NCBI GenBank assembly: GCA_035524595.1
Contig: DATKOP010000062.1
Location: 62,001-126,000 of the forward strand
Direction: 5' to 3'
DNA from: CAIKZZ01 sp035524595
GTDB taxonomy: Bacteria; Pseudomonadota; Gammaproteobacteria; Steroidobacterales; Steroidobacteraceae
Length of the DNA stretch: 64,000 nt
This document shows, in pieces, positions 24,739-34,039 of this stretch (the stretch's first letter is position 1; every line of letters starts with the position of its first letter). The notes under the pieces are model-generated. The model was given only the letters and a program-made list of their open reading frames with translations, did no database searches and was not told the origin of the DNA. Position numbers and translations under genes: made by a program.

Positions 24739-27129
24739 TCAGGGATTGGTCGACAGCGTGTAGGCGGTCAGCTTGGTGCCGGCCGGCACCACCAGCAGGC
24801 CGTCGCCGGCGGCGAGGCCCGAATAGATCATCCCGGCGTCCCAGCCCTCGGTATGCGGCAGCGGCGCGCCGAGGTTCTGCGCCCAGACCTGCTGTCCGGT
24901 TGCGCCGTCGAGCGCGTAGAGCATGCCGCTCGATGAGCCGATGAAGACGTACTGGTTGACGACGATCGGCGAGCTCGTCAGCGTGCCGTCGCCGGCGAAG
25001 CTCCACTGCACCATGTTGTTCGCGTTGGTGACTGCACGCAGCGTCCCGCTCTGCAGGTAGTAGCCGGTGGTGCCGGTGAAGGCCGGCGGCCCGTCGGCCA
25101 GGTAGCTGCCGGCCAGCGTGCCGGCCTGCGCGTCGAAGGTCATGCCGCTGTAGGAGCCGAAGCCGTTCGGCGAGTACAGCACGCCGTTGGCGACGACCGG
25201 CGTGCCGCCGCCGCCGCCGTCGCAGCCCGTGCTATTGGTCCAGACGGCCGCGCCGCTCGCCGGGTCGAGGTCGTAGGTCTGGCACGGGTAGCTCACGTAG
25301 ACGCCGGTCGCGGTCACGGCCGGACTGCTGCCGCTGCCGTTCGCGACCGACTGCGTCCAGACGAGCGCACCGTTCGTCTGGTTCACGGCGTACACGGTGC
25401 CGCCTTCGCCGGCGGCGCCGGTATACACCATCCCGTCGGCCGCGGTCGGCGGCGTGTCGAACCAGTACTGGGACGTCAGTGCGACGCTCCACTTGCGGTT
25501 GCCGGTCGACGCGTCGAGCGCCTGCAGCAGGCCTGCCGAGCCGATCGTGGCATTGAGCACGAACAGCGTGCCGTTGTCGTAGGCGGCGTTGGCCTGGCCG
25601 CTGACGATGATCGGGCCCCAGACCGGTGCACCGTTCGCCTGGTCGAGCGCGAGGATCTCGGTGCCGCCGGTGACGCCGACGGTGACGAAGACCAGGCCGG
25701 CCGCGATCACCGCGTACGAGGGCGTGCCGCCGACGTCGACGCTCCAGGTCGGCTGCGAGGGCAGGCTGACGTTCTGGAACGTGATCGCGCCGGTGTGCGC
25801 GGGGTTCAGCTGGAACGCCACCGCGTCGATGCCGGCGGGCGTCACCTTGAACGGCAGGGCATTCGACGTTCCGCCCTGGCCGGCCGGGTTGGCGACCGTC
25901 ACCGAGGCCGAGCCGGCGGCCGCGACGTCCGCGGCCGGCACCTGCGCCTGCAGCGCCGAGGCCGAGAGCCACGTCGTCGGCAGCGCGGCGCCGTTCCACT
26001 GCACCACGGATCCGGCGACGAAGCCGGTGCCGGTCACGGCCAGCGTGAAGCCGGCGCCGCCCGCGGCGATCGAGCTCGGCGACAGGGCGCTGAGTGACAG
26101 CGCGCCGATCGGCACGATCGTGAAGCTGACCGGGCTCGGCACGGCGGTGCCACCGTTGCTCACCGCGATCGCCACCGTGCCCGCAGTCGCGAGATCGGCG
26201 GTCGCGATCTGCGCGGTCAGCTGCGTCGCGGAGACATAGCTGGTCGGGCGCGCGCTGCCGTTCCAGAGCACCGTCGAACTCGCGCCGAAGCCGGTGCCCG
26301 TGACCGTGAGCACGAGGCCCGGGCTGCCCGCCGTGGCCGACGCCGGCGCGATGCCGGTGACGGCGAGCGGCGGCGGCGCCTGGATCGTGAAGGGCAGCGC
26401 GCCCGAGACGCCGCCGCCGCCGGCGGCGTTCGAGACGCTGACGCTCGCGCTGCCGGTGGTCGCGACGTCCGCGGTCGAGATCAGCGCCGTCAGCTGCGAG
26501 GCCGAGACGTAGGTCGTCGGCCGCGCGGCGCCGTTCCACTGCACCGTCGAGCCGCGGTCGAAGCCGCTGCCGTTCACGGTCAGGCTGAAGCCGGGGCTGC
26601 CGGCGAGCACGCTCGGCGGATTGATCGCGGTCAGCGACGGGTCGCCGCTGGTCACCTGGTAAGTGGTCGTGACCGTCTGCGGGCTGTTGCCGATCGGCCG
26701 GGTGCACGCCTGGTCGAAGCAGGCCTGCACCTGCAGCGAATCGGTGTAGGTCCCCGGCGCCAGCGTCGCCGGGTCGATGAAGGTCAGCAGCAGCGTCGCC
26801 TGGGTCTGCGACGAGCCCTGGAACGAGATGCTGGCGAGGCCATTCTCGGAGAAGTGGGTGTCGATGTAGACGTCCTGGCCGGTGGCCGGGGCGCTCGACA
26901 GCGTGACGGTGACGCTCGCGGTCGGGGCCGGCTGGCCCGGCGTCGCATGCACGCTGAGATCGTGCGGGGTCAGCGACATCGACAGGCCGCCGCCGCCACC
27001 ACCGCCGCCGCCGCCGCAGGCGGCGAGCAGCGCGGCCAGCGACGCGAGCGCGAGCAGCTGCGCCCGCCGGCGCGGTGCCGCGTGCGCTCGTCCGCAAGGC
27101 AGGCCCCGCCTGCAGACCCGTTCGTCCAT
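24739..27129 (-). CDS. Lipoprotein with three IPT/TIG domains and a PQQ-type beta-propeller
   Basis: This 796-residue surface or periplasmic protein has a lipobox ending in C38, directly followed by ten glycines (39-48). After an N-terminal beta-rich region (about 50-160) come three IPT/TIG Ig-like repeats, at about 165-250, 255-335 and 345-425. Each repeat has the pattern SPGFSLTVNGSGF...VQWNGAARPTTYVSASQLTA. A C-terminal propeller (about 430-790) has PQQ-like blades such as LYALDGATGQQVWAQNLG. Such propellers bind ligands or proteins; the tryptophan docking motifs of quinoprotein dehydrogenases were not seen, so enzymatic use of PQQ is unlikely. GGGGGAGAG precedes the ATG. Confidence 0.82.
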   Translation of the reverse strand: MDERVCRRGLPCGRAHAAPRRRAQLLALASLAALLAACGGGGGGGGGGLSMSLTPHDLSVHATPGQPAPTASVTVTLSSAPATGQDVYIDTHFSENGLASISFQGSSQTQATLLLTFIDPATLAPGTYTDSLQVQACFDQACTRPIGNSPQTVTTTYQVTSGDPSLTAINPPSVLAGSPGFSLTVNGSGFDRGSTVQWNGAARPTTYVSASQLTALISTADVATTGSASVSVSNAAGGGGVSGALPFTIQAPPPLAVTGIAPASATAGSPGLVLTVTGTGFGASSTVLWNGSARPTSYVSATQLTAQIATADLATAGTVAIAVSNGGTAVPSPVSFTIVPIGALSLSALSPSSIAAGGAGFTLAVTGTGFVAGSVVQWNGAALPTTWLSASALQAQVPAADVAAAGSASVTVANPAGQGGTSNALPFKVTPAGIDAVAFQLNPAHTGAITFQNVSLPSQPTWSVDVGGTPSYAVIAAGLVFVTVGVTGGTEILALDQANGAPVWGPIIVSGQANAAYDNGTLFVLNATIGSAGLLQALDASTGNRKWSVALTSQYWFDTPPTAADGMVYTGAAGEGGTVYAVNQTNGALVWTQSVANGSGSSPAVTATGVYVSYPCQTYDLDPASGAAVWTNSTGCDGGGGGTPVVANGVLYSPNGFGSYSGMTFDAQAGTLAGSYLADGPPAFTGTTGYYLQSGTLRAVTNANNMVQWSFAGDGTLTSSPIVVNQYVFIGSSSGMLYALDGATGQQVWAQNLGAPLPHTEGWDAGMIYSGLAAGDGLLVVPAGTKLTAYTLSTNP

Positions 27130-27246
27130 GACGCTCTCCCCCTGCGCCCCGACCCGCCGTCGGGCGACTGCGCCGATTCTTCCGATCGGTGCCCCCGAAT
27201 GTAGCTCAGTCCGCCCGGCGACGGAAACCCGGGCGGCGGTGACCGC

Positions 27247-27975
27247 TCAGCGGCGCCCGGCGTCGACCTCGCGGATGTATTCGGAGCCGCCGAGCGCGTT
27301 CATCTGCTCGATGATCCAGGCCTGGCGCCGGTAGACGTAGGCGCTCGGGTGGTCGACGCGCAGCTTCCTGGGGTTCGGCAGCACCGCCGCGAGCAGCGCG
27401 CCCTGCGGCTGGTTGAGGTGCGCGGCGTCGCTGTGGAAGAAGTGCGGCGCGGCGGCCCCGACGCCGTAGATGCCGGGACCGAACTCGGCGACATTAAGGT
27501 AAACCTCGAGGATGCGCTGCTTCGGCCAGCACAGCTCGATCAGCATCGTCAGGTACGCCTCGAGGCCCTTGCGCACGAAGCTCGGCCCGGGCCAGAGGAA
27601 CAGGTTCTTGGCGACCTGCTGGGTGATCGTGCTCGCGCCCCGCAGGCGCTTGCCGCGCTCGCGCTCCTTGATCGCGGCGTCGATCGCCTCGAAGTCGAAG
27701 CCCGGGTGGAACGCGAACTTCTGGTCCTCGGAGGCGATCACCGCGAGCTTGACGTGGCGCGAGATGCGCTCGTACGGGGTCCAGCGGTAGTCGAGGTGCC
27801 AGCTCGCGTCGTGCGCGAGGCGCGCCTGCAGGTAGCCGTTGATCATGAACGCCGAGGTCAGCGGCGGCACCCACCTGAGCGCCAGCACCGCGAGCGCGGT
27901 GGTCGCGACGAAGCCGCCGACCAGCCACAGCAGCAGCTTCGCGAGGCCCCGCAGCACGCCGCCCTGCGCAGCCAC
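27247..27975 (-). CDS. mtgA: Monofunctional peptidoglycan glycosyltransferase MtgA
   Basis: MtgA polymerises lipid II without cross-linking it. The 242-residue protein has one N-terminal membrane anchor (about 12-34) and a GT51 domain with catalytic E83 in VIASEDQKFAFHPGFD. The further family blocks RGASTITQQVAKNLFL and ILEVYLNVAEFGPGIYGV are present. No transpeptidase domain follows. The GTG start is 12 bases from the ppiB stop; it is the last gene of the leftward hemA operon. Confidence 0.95.
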   Translation of the reverse strand: MAAQGGVLRGLAKLLLWLVGGFVATTALAVLALRWVPPLTSAFMINGYLQARLAHDASWHLDYRWTPYERISRHVKLAVIASEDQKFAFHPGFDFEAIDAAIKERERGKRLRGASTITQQVAKNLFLWPGPSFVRKGLEAYLTMLIELCWPKQRILEVYLNVAEFGPGIYGVGAAAPHFFHSDAAHLNQPQGALLAAVLPNPRKLRVDHPSAYVYRRQAWIIEQMNALGGSEYIREVDAGRR

Positions 27976-27986
27976 GGGGGCCGCGT

Positions 27987-28475
27987 TCAGCGCTCGACGA
28001 CCGTCACCGACTCGATGACCACGGGCTCCGCCGGCACGTCCTCGTAGTGGCCGCGGGTGGTCGTGTCGACGGCCGCGATCTTGTCGACGACGGCCATGCC
28101 CTCGGCCACGTGGCCGAAGACCGCGTAGCCCGCGCTGCCGCGGCCGGCGTCGAGCGAGGCGTTGTCCTTGAGATTGACGAAGAACTGCGAGGTCGCGCTG
28201 TGCGGGTCGCTGGTGCGCGCCATCGACAGCGTGCCGCGGCGGTTCTTGAGGCCGTTGCCCGCCTCGTTCTTGATCGGTGCGCGCGTCGCCTTCTGCTTGA
28301 GGTCGGCGGTCAGCCCGCCGCCCTGGATCACGAAGCCCGGGATCACGCGGTGGAAGACCGTGCCGTCGAAGTGCCCGGCGGCGGCGTAGTCGAGGAAGTT
28401 CTGGCAGGTGAGCGGTGCATCCGCGGTGGCGAGCTCCACGAGGAAGCTGCCGAGCGAGGTCTGGAACTTGAGCAC
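27987..28475 (-). CDS. ppiB: Cytoplasmic cyclophilin-type peptidyl-prolyl isomerase
   Basis: This 162-residue cyclophilin catalyses proline isomerisation during folding. The family core is clear: FDGTVFHRVIPGFVIQGG, then SATSQFFVNLKDN and GYAVFGHVAEGMAVVDKI. There is no signal peptide, so it is the cytoplasmic PpiB form rather than PpiA. The GTG at 28475 is chosen because GGGAG lies upstream at proper spacing and longer readings add only non-homologous residues. Confidence 0.92.
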   Translation of the reverse strand: MLKFQTSLGSFLVELATADAPLTCQNFLDYAAAGHFDGTVFHRVIPGFVIQGGGLTADLKQKATRAPIKNEAGNGLKNRRGTLSMARTSDPHSATSQFFVNLKDNASLDAGRGSAGYAVFGHVAEGMAVVDKIAAVDTTTRGHYEDVPAEPVVIESVTVVER

Positions 28476-28518
28476 GAGGGGATCTCCCGGCGGGATAGCG
28501 GACCGCCGCGCCGCGATT

Positions 28519-29355
28519 CTAGTCGCGCCGCGTGCCCGCCGTCGCGCGTTCGTGGCCGGCGAGGTCGCGGCGGGTCGCGACCGCGACGAAGCCGGCGCCG
28601 GCCAGCAGGGCCCGCACCGCCGCGCCCTGCGTCGCGCCGTGCTCGAGCACCAGCCGGCCGCCCGGCACGAGGTGCGCGGGCGCGGCGGCGCCGATCGCGG
28701 CGAGCGCCTCGAGCCCGGACGGACCGGCGACCAGCGCGAGCGCCGGTTCGTGACCGAGCTCGGCGCTGCCGAGGTGCGGGTCGTCGGCGGCGAGGTAGGG
28801 CGGGTTCGCGGCGATGAGGTCGTAGCGCCGGCCGGGCACCGCGCCGAACCAGTCGCCCGCCAGCAGCCGGACGTTGCCGAGGCCGAGGCCGGCGCGGTTG
28901 CGCTCGGCGATCGCGAGCGCCGCGGCGCTGGCATCGACCAGGTCCACCGCCGCGTCCGGCCGCTCGCGCGCGATCGCAAGCCCGATCGCGCCGCTGCCGG
29001 TGCCGAGATCGAGCACCGCCGGCGCCGGGCGCCCGGCGAGCGCCGCGAGCGCGATCTCGACTATGAGCTCCGTTTCGGGCCGCGGCACCAGCACGCCCGG
29101 CCCGACCTCGAGCGTCAGCGTCCAGAACTCGCGCCGGCCGAGCAGGTAGGCCACCGACTCGCCGCGCTCGCGCCGTGCGAGCAGCGCCTCGAAGGCGCCG
29201 GCCTCGGCCGCGCCCAGCGGCCGGTCGCCGAGCGCGCCGAGCCGGCCGCGGTCGACGCCGAGCACCGCGGCGAGCAGCAGTTCCGCATCGAGGCGCGGCG
29301 AGCCCGACGCCGCTGCCAGCCGGCGCGCGGCGAGCGCGAGCGCCGCGCCGATCAT
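28519..29355 (-). CDS. prmC: Release-factor glutamine methyltransferase PrmC
   Basis: PrmC methylates the glutamine of the GGQ motif of release factors, which speeds peptide release; its substrate PrfA is encoded immediately upstream. The 278-residue protein has an N-terminal helical domain (to about 80) and a SAM-binding fold with VLDLGTGSGAIGLAIA and the N5-glutamine methylase motif AANPPYLA. The ATG overlaps the prfA stop by four bases (ATGA). Confidence 0.94.
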   Translation of the reverse strand: MIGAALALAARRLAAASGSPRLDAELLLAAVLGVDRGRLGALGDRPLGAAEAGAFEALLARRERGESVAYLLGRREFWTLTLEVGPGVLVPRPETELIVEIALAALAGRPAPAVLDLGTGSGAIGLAIARERPDAAVDLVDASAAALAIAERNRAGLGLGNVRLLAGDWFGAVPGRRYDLIAANPPYLAADDPHLGSAELGHEPALALVAGPSGLEALAAIGAAAPAHLVPGGRLVLEHGATQGAAVRALLAGAGFVAVATRRDLAGHERATAGTRRD

Positions 29356-30431
29356 TCGAGTTCCGCGAGCTGCTCGGCCTCGAACTCGCGCGCCAGCGGC
29401 ACCAGCACCTCGTCGAGGTCGCCGTTGACGATGTCCTCGAGCTTGTAGAGCGTCAGCTCGATGCGGTGGTCGGTGAGCCGGCCCTGCGGGAAGTTGTAGG
29501 TGCGGATGCGCTCCGAGCGGTCGCCGGTGCCCACCTGCAGTCGCCGGCTGGCGGCCTGCTGCGAGGCCTGCTTGTCGCGCTCGGCCTGCAGCAGCCGCGC
29601 CTTCAGCAGCGACATCGCGCGCGAGCGGTTCTTGTGCTGCGAGCGCTCGTCCTGGCACTCGACCACGATGCCGGTCGGCAGGTGTGTGATGCGCACCGCC
29701 GAGTCGGTCTTGTTGACGTGCTGGCCCCCCGCCCCGGAGGAGCGGTAGGTGTCGACCCGCAGCTCCGCGTCCGCGATCGGCACGTCCTCGACCTCAGCGA
29801 GCTCCGGCAGGATCGCGACCGTGCAGGTCGAGGTGTGGATCCGGCCCTGCGCCTCGGTCGCCGGCACGCGCTGCACGCGGTGCGTGCCGGACTCGAACTT
29901 GAGGCGCGAGTAGGCGCCCTGGCCGACGATGCGGCAGATGATCTCGCGATAGCCGCCGTGCTCGCCGCGGCTCTCGGACAGCACCTCGACCTTCCAGCGC
30001 TGCGCGTCGGCGTAGCGCGAGTACATGCGGTAGAGGTCGCCGGCGAAGATCGCGGCCTCGTCGCCGCCGGCGCCGGCGCGGATCTCGAGGAAGATGTTGC
30101 CCTCGTCGTGCGGGTCCTTGGGGATCAGCAGCCGCTGCAGCTCGGCCTCGGCCGCGCCGAGGCGCGTCGCGAGCGCGCGCTGCTCGGTGGCCGCCAGCGC
30201 GCGCATCTCGGGGTCGGCGTCGGCGGCGAGCGCGTCCGCGGCGTGCGCCTCTTGCTCGAGCGCCGCGTAGGCGCGAAAGCGCTGCGCCAGACTCTCGAGC
30301 CGCGCGTACTCCATCGACAGCTCGCGGAAGCGGTCGCTGCGGCCCTGCAGAGCGGGGTCCGACAGCATCCGGCCCACCTCCTCATAGCGCTCCGCGAGGC
30401 GCTCGAGGCGTCGGCGGATCGAGTCCCTCAT
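29352..30431 (-). CDS. prfA: Peptide chain release factor 1
   Basis: RF1 reads UAG and UAA and triggers peptide release. The 359-residue protein carries the stop-codon motif PAT (190-192), which marks RF1 rather than RF2 (SPF), and the catalytic GGQ (235-237) in SSGAGGQHVNKTDSAV. Its ATG overlaps the hemA stop (ATGA) and its end overlaps prmC, so hemA, prfA and prmC are translationally chained. Confidence 0.97.
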   Translation of the reverse strand: MRDSIRRRLERLAERYEEVGRMLSDPALQGRSDRFRELSMEYARLESLAQRFRAYAALEQEAHAADALAADADPEMRALAATEQRALATRLGAAEAELQRLLIPKDPHDEGNIFLEIRAGAGGDEAAIFAGDLYRMYSRYADAQRWKVEVLSESRGEHGGYREIICRIVGQGAYSRLKFESGTHRVQRVPATEAQGRIHTSTCTVAILPELAEVEDVPIADAELRVDTYRSSGAGGQHVNKTDSAVRITHLPTGIVVECQDERSQHKNRSRAMSLLKARLLQAERDKQASQQAASRRLQVGTGDRSERIRTYNFPQGRLTDHRIELTLYKLEDIVNGDLDEVLVPLAREFEAEQLAELE

Positions 30432-31678
30432 TCGGTGTCGGCGTCCAGCCGGAACAGCCGCCGCGCGGCGGCCACGAGCGCCTCGTCGCCGGCCTCGCCG
30501 GCCTGGCGCAGCTCGTGGGTGGGCGGGTGGATCAGCCGGTGCGTCAGCGTGTCGGCGAGGTAGGCGAGCGCGTCCTCGGGCGTGCGTCCCGCGCTGATCA
30601 GCCGGCGGGCCTGCTCGAGCGTCTGCGCCCGGATCTCCTCGGCGGTGGTGCGCAGCTCGCGGATCGTCGGCACCGCGTGCTGGCCGCGCAGCCCGGACAC
30701 GAAGCGCGCCACCTCCTCCTCGATCAGGATGCGCGCCTCGCGCGCCTCGTCCTCGCGCGCCTTCAGGTTCTGCGTGACGAAGCCCTGCAGGTCGTCGATC
30801 GTGTAGAGGTAGACGTCCTCGAAGTCCGCGACCGCCGCCTCGATGTCGCGCGGCACGGCGATGTCGACCATGAACATCGGCCGGCGGCGCCGGGCGGCCA
30901 GCGCCGCCTGGACGTCGGCGGCGGTGATCACCGCGCTCGGGCTGGCGGTCGAGCTGACGACGATGTCGGCGTCGGCGAGGTGGTTCGGCAGCGCATCGAG
31001 CGTGATCGCCGAGGCGTTGAACTCGGCCGCGAGCAGCTGCGCGCGGTCGAGGCTGCGGTTGGCGATGATCATGCGCTTCAGGCCCTGCGAGTGCAGGTGC
31101 CGCGCCGCCAGCGCGATCGTCTCGCCGGCGCCGACCAGCAGCGCCGTGTGCTGCGTGAAGCCGGCGAAGATCTGCCGCGCGAGGCTCACCGCGGCGTAGG
31201 CCACCGAGACCGCATTGGCGCCGATCCGGGTCTCGGTGCGCACCCGCTTGGCCACCGAGAAGGTCGCCTGGAACAGCCGGTTGAGCAGCGGCCCGACGGT
31301 GCCGGCCGCCTGCGCCGCGCGGTAGGCGTCCTTCAGCTGGCCGAGGATCTGCGGCTCGCCGAGCACCATCGAGTCGAGTCCGGAGGCGACCGCGAAGGCG
31401 TGCTCGATCGCGGTCGCGTCGTGGTGCTCGTAGAGGCTGTCCTTGAGGTCATAGCCGACGCCGTGGTACGCCTCGAGCCAGCGGCCGAGCTCGGCCGGCG
31501 ACTCGGTCACGCAGTACAGCTCGGTGCGGTTGCAGGTCGAGACGATGACGTTCTCGCGGGCGCCGCCGCTCGCGAGCGCCTTGAGTGCATCCGGCAGGTG
31601 GCTGGGGTCGAAGACCACCTTCTCACGCACCTCGAGGGGTGCCGTGCGATGGTTGATCCCGACGACGACGAGGGGCAT
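30428..31678 (-). CDS. hemA: Glutamyl-tRNA reductase HemA
   Basis: HemA reduces glutamyl-tRNA to glutamate-1-semialdehyde, the committed step of the C5 haem pathway. The 416-residue protein has the active-site C49 in VSTCNRTELY, the substrate loop LGEPQILGQLKDAY, the Rossmann segment LLVGAGETIALAARHL and a C-terminal dimerisation domain. ATG at 31678 gives the family N-terminus MPLVVVGINHRTAP. It heads the leftward operon, 112 bases from the divergent TPR-lipoprotein gene. Confidence 0.96.
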   Translation of the reverse strand: MPLVVVGINHRTAPLEVREKVVFDPSHLPDALKALASGGARENVIVSTCNRTELYCVTESPAELGRWLEAYHGVGYDLKDSLYEHHDATAIEHAFAVASGLDSMVLGEPQILGQLKDAYRAAQAAGTVGPLLNRLFQATFSVAKRVRTETRIGANAVSVAYAAVSLARQIFAGFTQHTALLVGAGETIALAARHLHSQGLKRMIIANRSLDRAQLLAAEFNASAITLDALPNHLADADIVVSSTASPSAVITAADVQAALAARRRRPMFMVDIAVPRDIEAAVADFEDVYLYTIDDLQGFVTQNLKAREDEAREARILIEEEVARFVSGLRGQHAVPTIRELRTTAEEIRAQTLEQARRLISAGRTPEDALAYLADTLTHRLIHPPTHELRQAGEAGDEALVAAARRLFRLDADTE

Positions 31679-31708
31679 GCGGAGCCTGAGGGGGTCGGGT
31701 GGCGCGGG

Positions 31709-31738
31709 ATTGTCAGGTACGCGGGCGGGGCAGGGCAA
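31709..31738 (-). promoter_or_regulatory. Weak candidate promoter for hemA
   Basis: Read leftward, TTGCCC (31738-31733) and GACAAT (31714-31709) are 18 bases apart, each four of six to consensus, about 30 bases before the hemA ATG. Nothing better was seen in this GC-rich gap. Confidence 0.35.
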
Positions 31739-31778
31739 GCGCAGGGGCCGCCTCGGCGGCCGGGCGGGGTCGATGGGA

Positions 31779-31784
31779 TATAGT
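31779..31784 (+). promoter_or_regulatory. -10 element of the TPR lipoprotein-lolB-ispE operon
   Basis: TATAGT matches consensus at five of six positions and ends 6 bases before the ATG at 31791. The predicted transcription start therefore falls on the start codon itself, implying a leaderless message. No -35 was recognised. Confidence 0.45.
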
Positions 31785-31790
31785 GAACCC

Positions 31791-33452
31791 ATGATCCAGC
31801 TCCCATCCAGACGCGCCCGGGCGGCGCTGGCCGGGCTCGCGCTGCTGTTCGGCGGCTGCACCGGGCTCGGCGCCACGTCCCCCGGCGAGCGCATGCTGGT
31901 GGCGGAGGTCGCGGTCGAGCGCGGCGAGTACGCGGTGGCGGCGAGCGAGTACCGGCTCGCGGCCGCGGCCAGCGGCGACGCCGCGATCGCCGAGCGCGCG
32001 GCCCGCATCGGCTTCGACAACGGCCAGGACCGCGAGCTCGCGCGCACCGCCGCCGAGTGGCTGGCGCGCGACCCGCGCGGCGAGGCGCCGCGCCGCTTCC
32101 TCGCGGTCGCGCTGCTCGAGCTCGACGATCGGACCGCGGCCGGCAGTGCGCTCGGCGAGCTGGTGCGGACGGCGTACGCGTCGCCGGCCGAGGCCTTCAA
32201 CGCGCTCGGCGAGTCGCTCGCGGCACTACGCAACGACACCGGCGTCGCGCGCACGGTCGGCCAGCTCGCGACCCAGTATCCGGCGGTGCCCGAGGCGCAG
32301 TACGCGGCCGCGGCGCTCGCGCTTGCCGCCGGCAACTCGCCCGATGCGCTCGCCGCGGTCAGCCGGGCGCTGGCGCTCAGGCCGGACTGGCGCGAGGCGC
32401 GCTGGCTGCACGCCAGGGCGCGGATCGCCGGCGGCGACTGCGACGGCGGCCTCAAGGAGGCGAGCTCGCTCGCCGCCGAGTCCACCGACACCGACCGGCT
32501 GGTGTACGCCTGGCTGCTGACCGCCTGCGACCGCGGCGCCGAGGCGCAGCCGTACTTCGCCGACCTGGCGCGCGGCCAGGTGGTGCGCTCCGAGGCGCTC
32601 GAGGGCCTCGCCGGCCTCGACGCCGACGAGCACCGCTGGGACGAGGCCACGAGCCGCTACACCGAGATGCTGGCCACCGGCCGCAACGCCGACCGCGCCT
32701 TCTTCGGGCTCGCCGTGGTCGCCGACCGGCGCGGCGAGCGCGAGCGGGCGCTGCGCCTCTACGGCCGCGTCACGTCCGGCCCGCGCGCCGTGTCCGCGCA
32801 GCTGCGCGCCTACCGCCTCGGCCTCGAGCACGGCGACGCCTGGGCCGCGGCGCGCCAGCTGGACGAGTTCGTGCTGGCCTCGAGCGAGCATCGGGTGGAG
32901 GTCACGGCCGGGCGGGCGCAGGTGCTCGCCGACGTCGGCCGCGTCCCGGACGCGCTCGCGCTGCTCGCGCGCGCCCAGCAGGCCTATCCCGACCGCGTCG
33001 AGCTGCGCTACGCGCGCGCCACCGTGCTCGAGCAGTCGGGAGCCCTCGAGGCGGCGCTGCGCGAGCTGCGCGCGGTCGCGCGGCAGCGGCCGCTCGATCC
33101 GACCGCGCAGAACGCCCTCGGCTTCACGCTCGCCGACCATGGCCTCGAGCTGGCCGATGCCGAGCGCCGCATCCGCGCGGCGCTCGCCGACCGCCCCGAC
33201 AGCGCGGCGATCAAGGACAGTCTCGGCTGGGTGCTGCACCGCCGCGGCCGCAGCGCCGAAGGCCTCGACTGGCTGCAGCGCGCCTACGCGGTCGATCCGG
33301 ACCCCGAGATCGCCGCGCACCTCGGCGAGGTGCAGTGGGCGCTCGGCGACCGGGGCGCGGCCGAGCGCACCTGGCGCGGCGCGCTCGACAAGAACCCGGG
33401 CGACCCCCACCTGACGAAGGCGCTCGAGCGGAACCTCGGCCCGCGCTCATGA
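31791..33452 (+). CDS. TPR-repeat lipoprotein upstream of lolB
   Basis: The 553-residue protein has a signal peptide with lipobox-like LFGGC (C23; phenylalanine at -3 is unusual) and is otherwise almost all tetratricopeptide repeats from about 30 to 545. Clear TPR pairs include ERALRLYGRV and SAEGLDWLQRAYAVDPD. TPR proteins scaffold complexes; no specific partner is known. Its stop overlaps the lolB ATG (ATGA), and this TPR gene-lolB-ispE order occurs in other gammaproteobacteria, hinting at a link with lipoprotein sorting or envelope assembly. No Shine-Dalgarno is visible before the ATG. Confidence 0.82.
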   Translation: MIQLPSRRARAALAGLALLFGGCTGLGATSPGERMLVAEVAVERGEYAVAASEYRLAAAASGDAAIAERAARIGFDNGQDRELARTAAEWLARDPRGEAPRRFLAVALLELDDRTAAGSALGELVRTAYASPAEAFNALGESLAALRNDTGVARTVGQLATQYPAVPEAQYAAAALALAAGNSPDALAAVSRALALRPDWREARWLHARARIAGGDCDGGLKEASSLAAESTDTDRLVYAWLLTACDRGAEAQPYFADLARGQVVRSEALEGLAGLDADEHRWDEATSRYTEMLATGRNADRAFFGLAVVADRRGERERALRLYGRVTSGPRAVSAQLRAYRLGLEHGDAWAAARQLDEFVLASSEHRVEVTAGRAQVLADVGRVPDALALLARAQQAYPDRVELRYARATVLEQSGALEAALRELRAVARQRPLDPTAQNALGFTLADHGLELADAERRIRAALADRPDSAAIKDSLGWVLHRRGRSAEGLDWLQRAYAVDPDPEIAAHLGEVQWALGDRGAAERTWRGALDKNPGDPHLTKALERNLGPRS

Positions 33453-34039
33453 TCCGCGCGCTCGCGTTCGCGGCGCTGCTGGCCCTGCTTGCCGGCTGCC
33501 GCGCGCTGCCGGCGCAGCCGGTGGCGGCTCCCGCTGCGGGCGAGCGCACCGCGATCGCCGCGCTCGCCACCTGGCAGGCCGCCGGGCGGGTCGCGGTGCG
33601 CGCCGGCAACGACGGCTTCAACGCCAGCTTCGACTGGAGCGAGGACGGCGGCCGCGGCGAGCTCGGCGTACGCGGCCCCTTCGGCGCCGGCGCGGTGCGC
33701 ATCCACCGCAGCGACCAGCAGATCGTGATCGAGTCGGGCGGCGCGCCGCCGCTGGCGGTGGCGGCGCCCTTCGATGCGCTCGAGCCCGAACTCGTGGCCC
33801 GGCTCGGCTTCCCGCTGCCGCTCGAGCCGCTGCGCTACTGGGTGCGCGGCGTGCCCGCGCCGGGCCTGCCGGCGGACGGCGACGGCAGCGACTTCCGCCA
33901 GGACGGCTGGCGGGTCACGGTCGCCGAGTTCGTGCCGGTCGCGGGGGCTCCCGGCGCGCTGCCTGCGCGCCTGACGCTGAGCCGCGACACGACCCGGATT
34001 CGGGTGGTCGTCGACCGCTGGCACGTGGGGACGCCATGA
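33449..34039 (+). CDS. lolB: Outer-membrane lipoprotein receptor LolB
   Basis: LolB takes lipoproteins from the periplasmic carrier LolA and inserts them in the outer membrane. The 196-residue protein has lipobox LLAGC with C17, a half-barrel core with TWQAAGRVAVRAGNDGFNASF and the LRYWVRGVPAPG segment typical of the family. Its stop overlaps the ispE ATG (ATGA); both overlaps suggest one polycistronic message with the TPR protein. Confidence 0.92.
   Translation: MIRALAFAALLALLAGCRALPAQPVAAPAAGERTAIAALATWQAAGRVAVRAGNDGFNASFDWSEDGGRGELGVRGPFGAGAVRIHRSDQQIVIESGGAPPLAVAAPFDALEPELVARLGFPLPLEPLRYWVRGVPAPGLPADGDGSDFRQDGWRVTVAEFVPVAGAPGALPARLTLSRDTTRIRVVVDRWHVGTP

Noticed and set aside
26985..27018. 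GGC/GGT repeat tract considered as a CRISPR-like or minisatellite array
   Set aside because: It is simply the ten-glycine codon run of a lipoprotein; there are no spacers.
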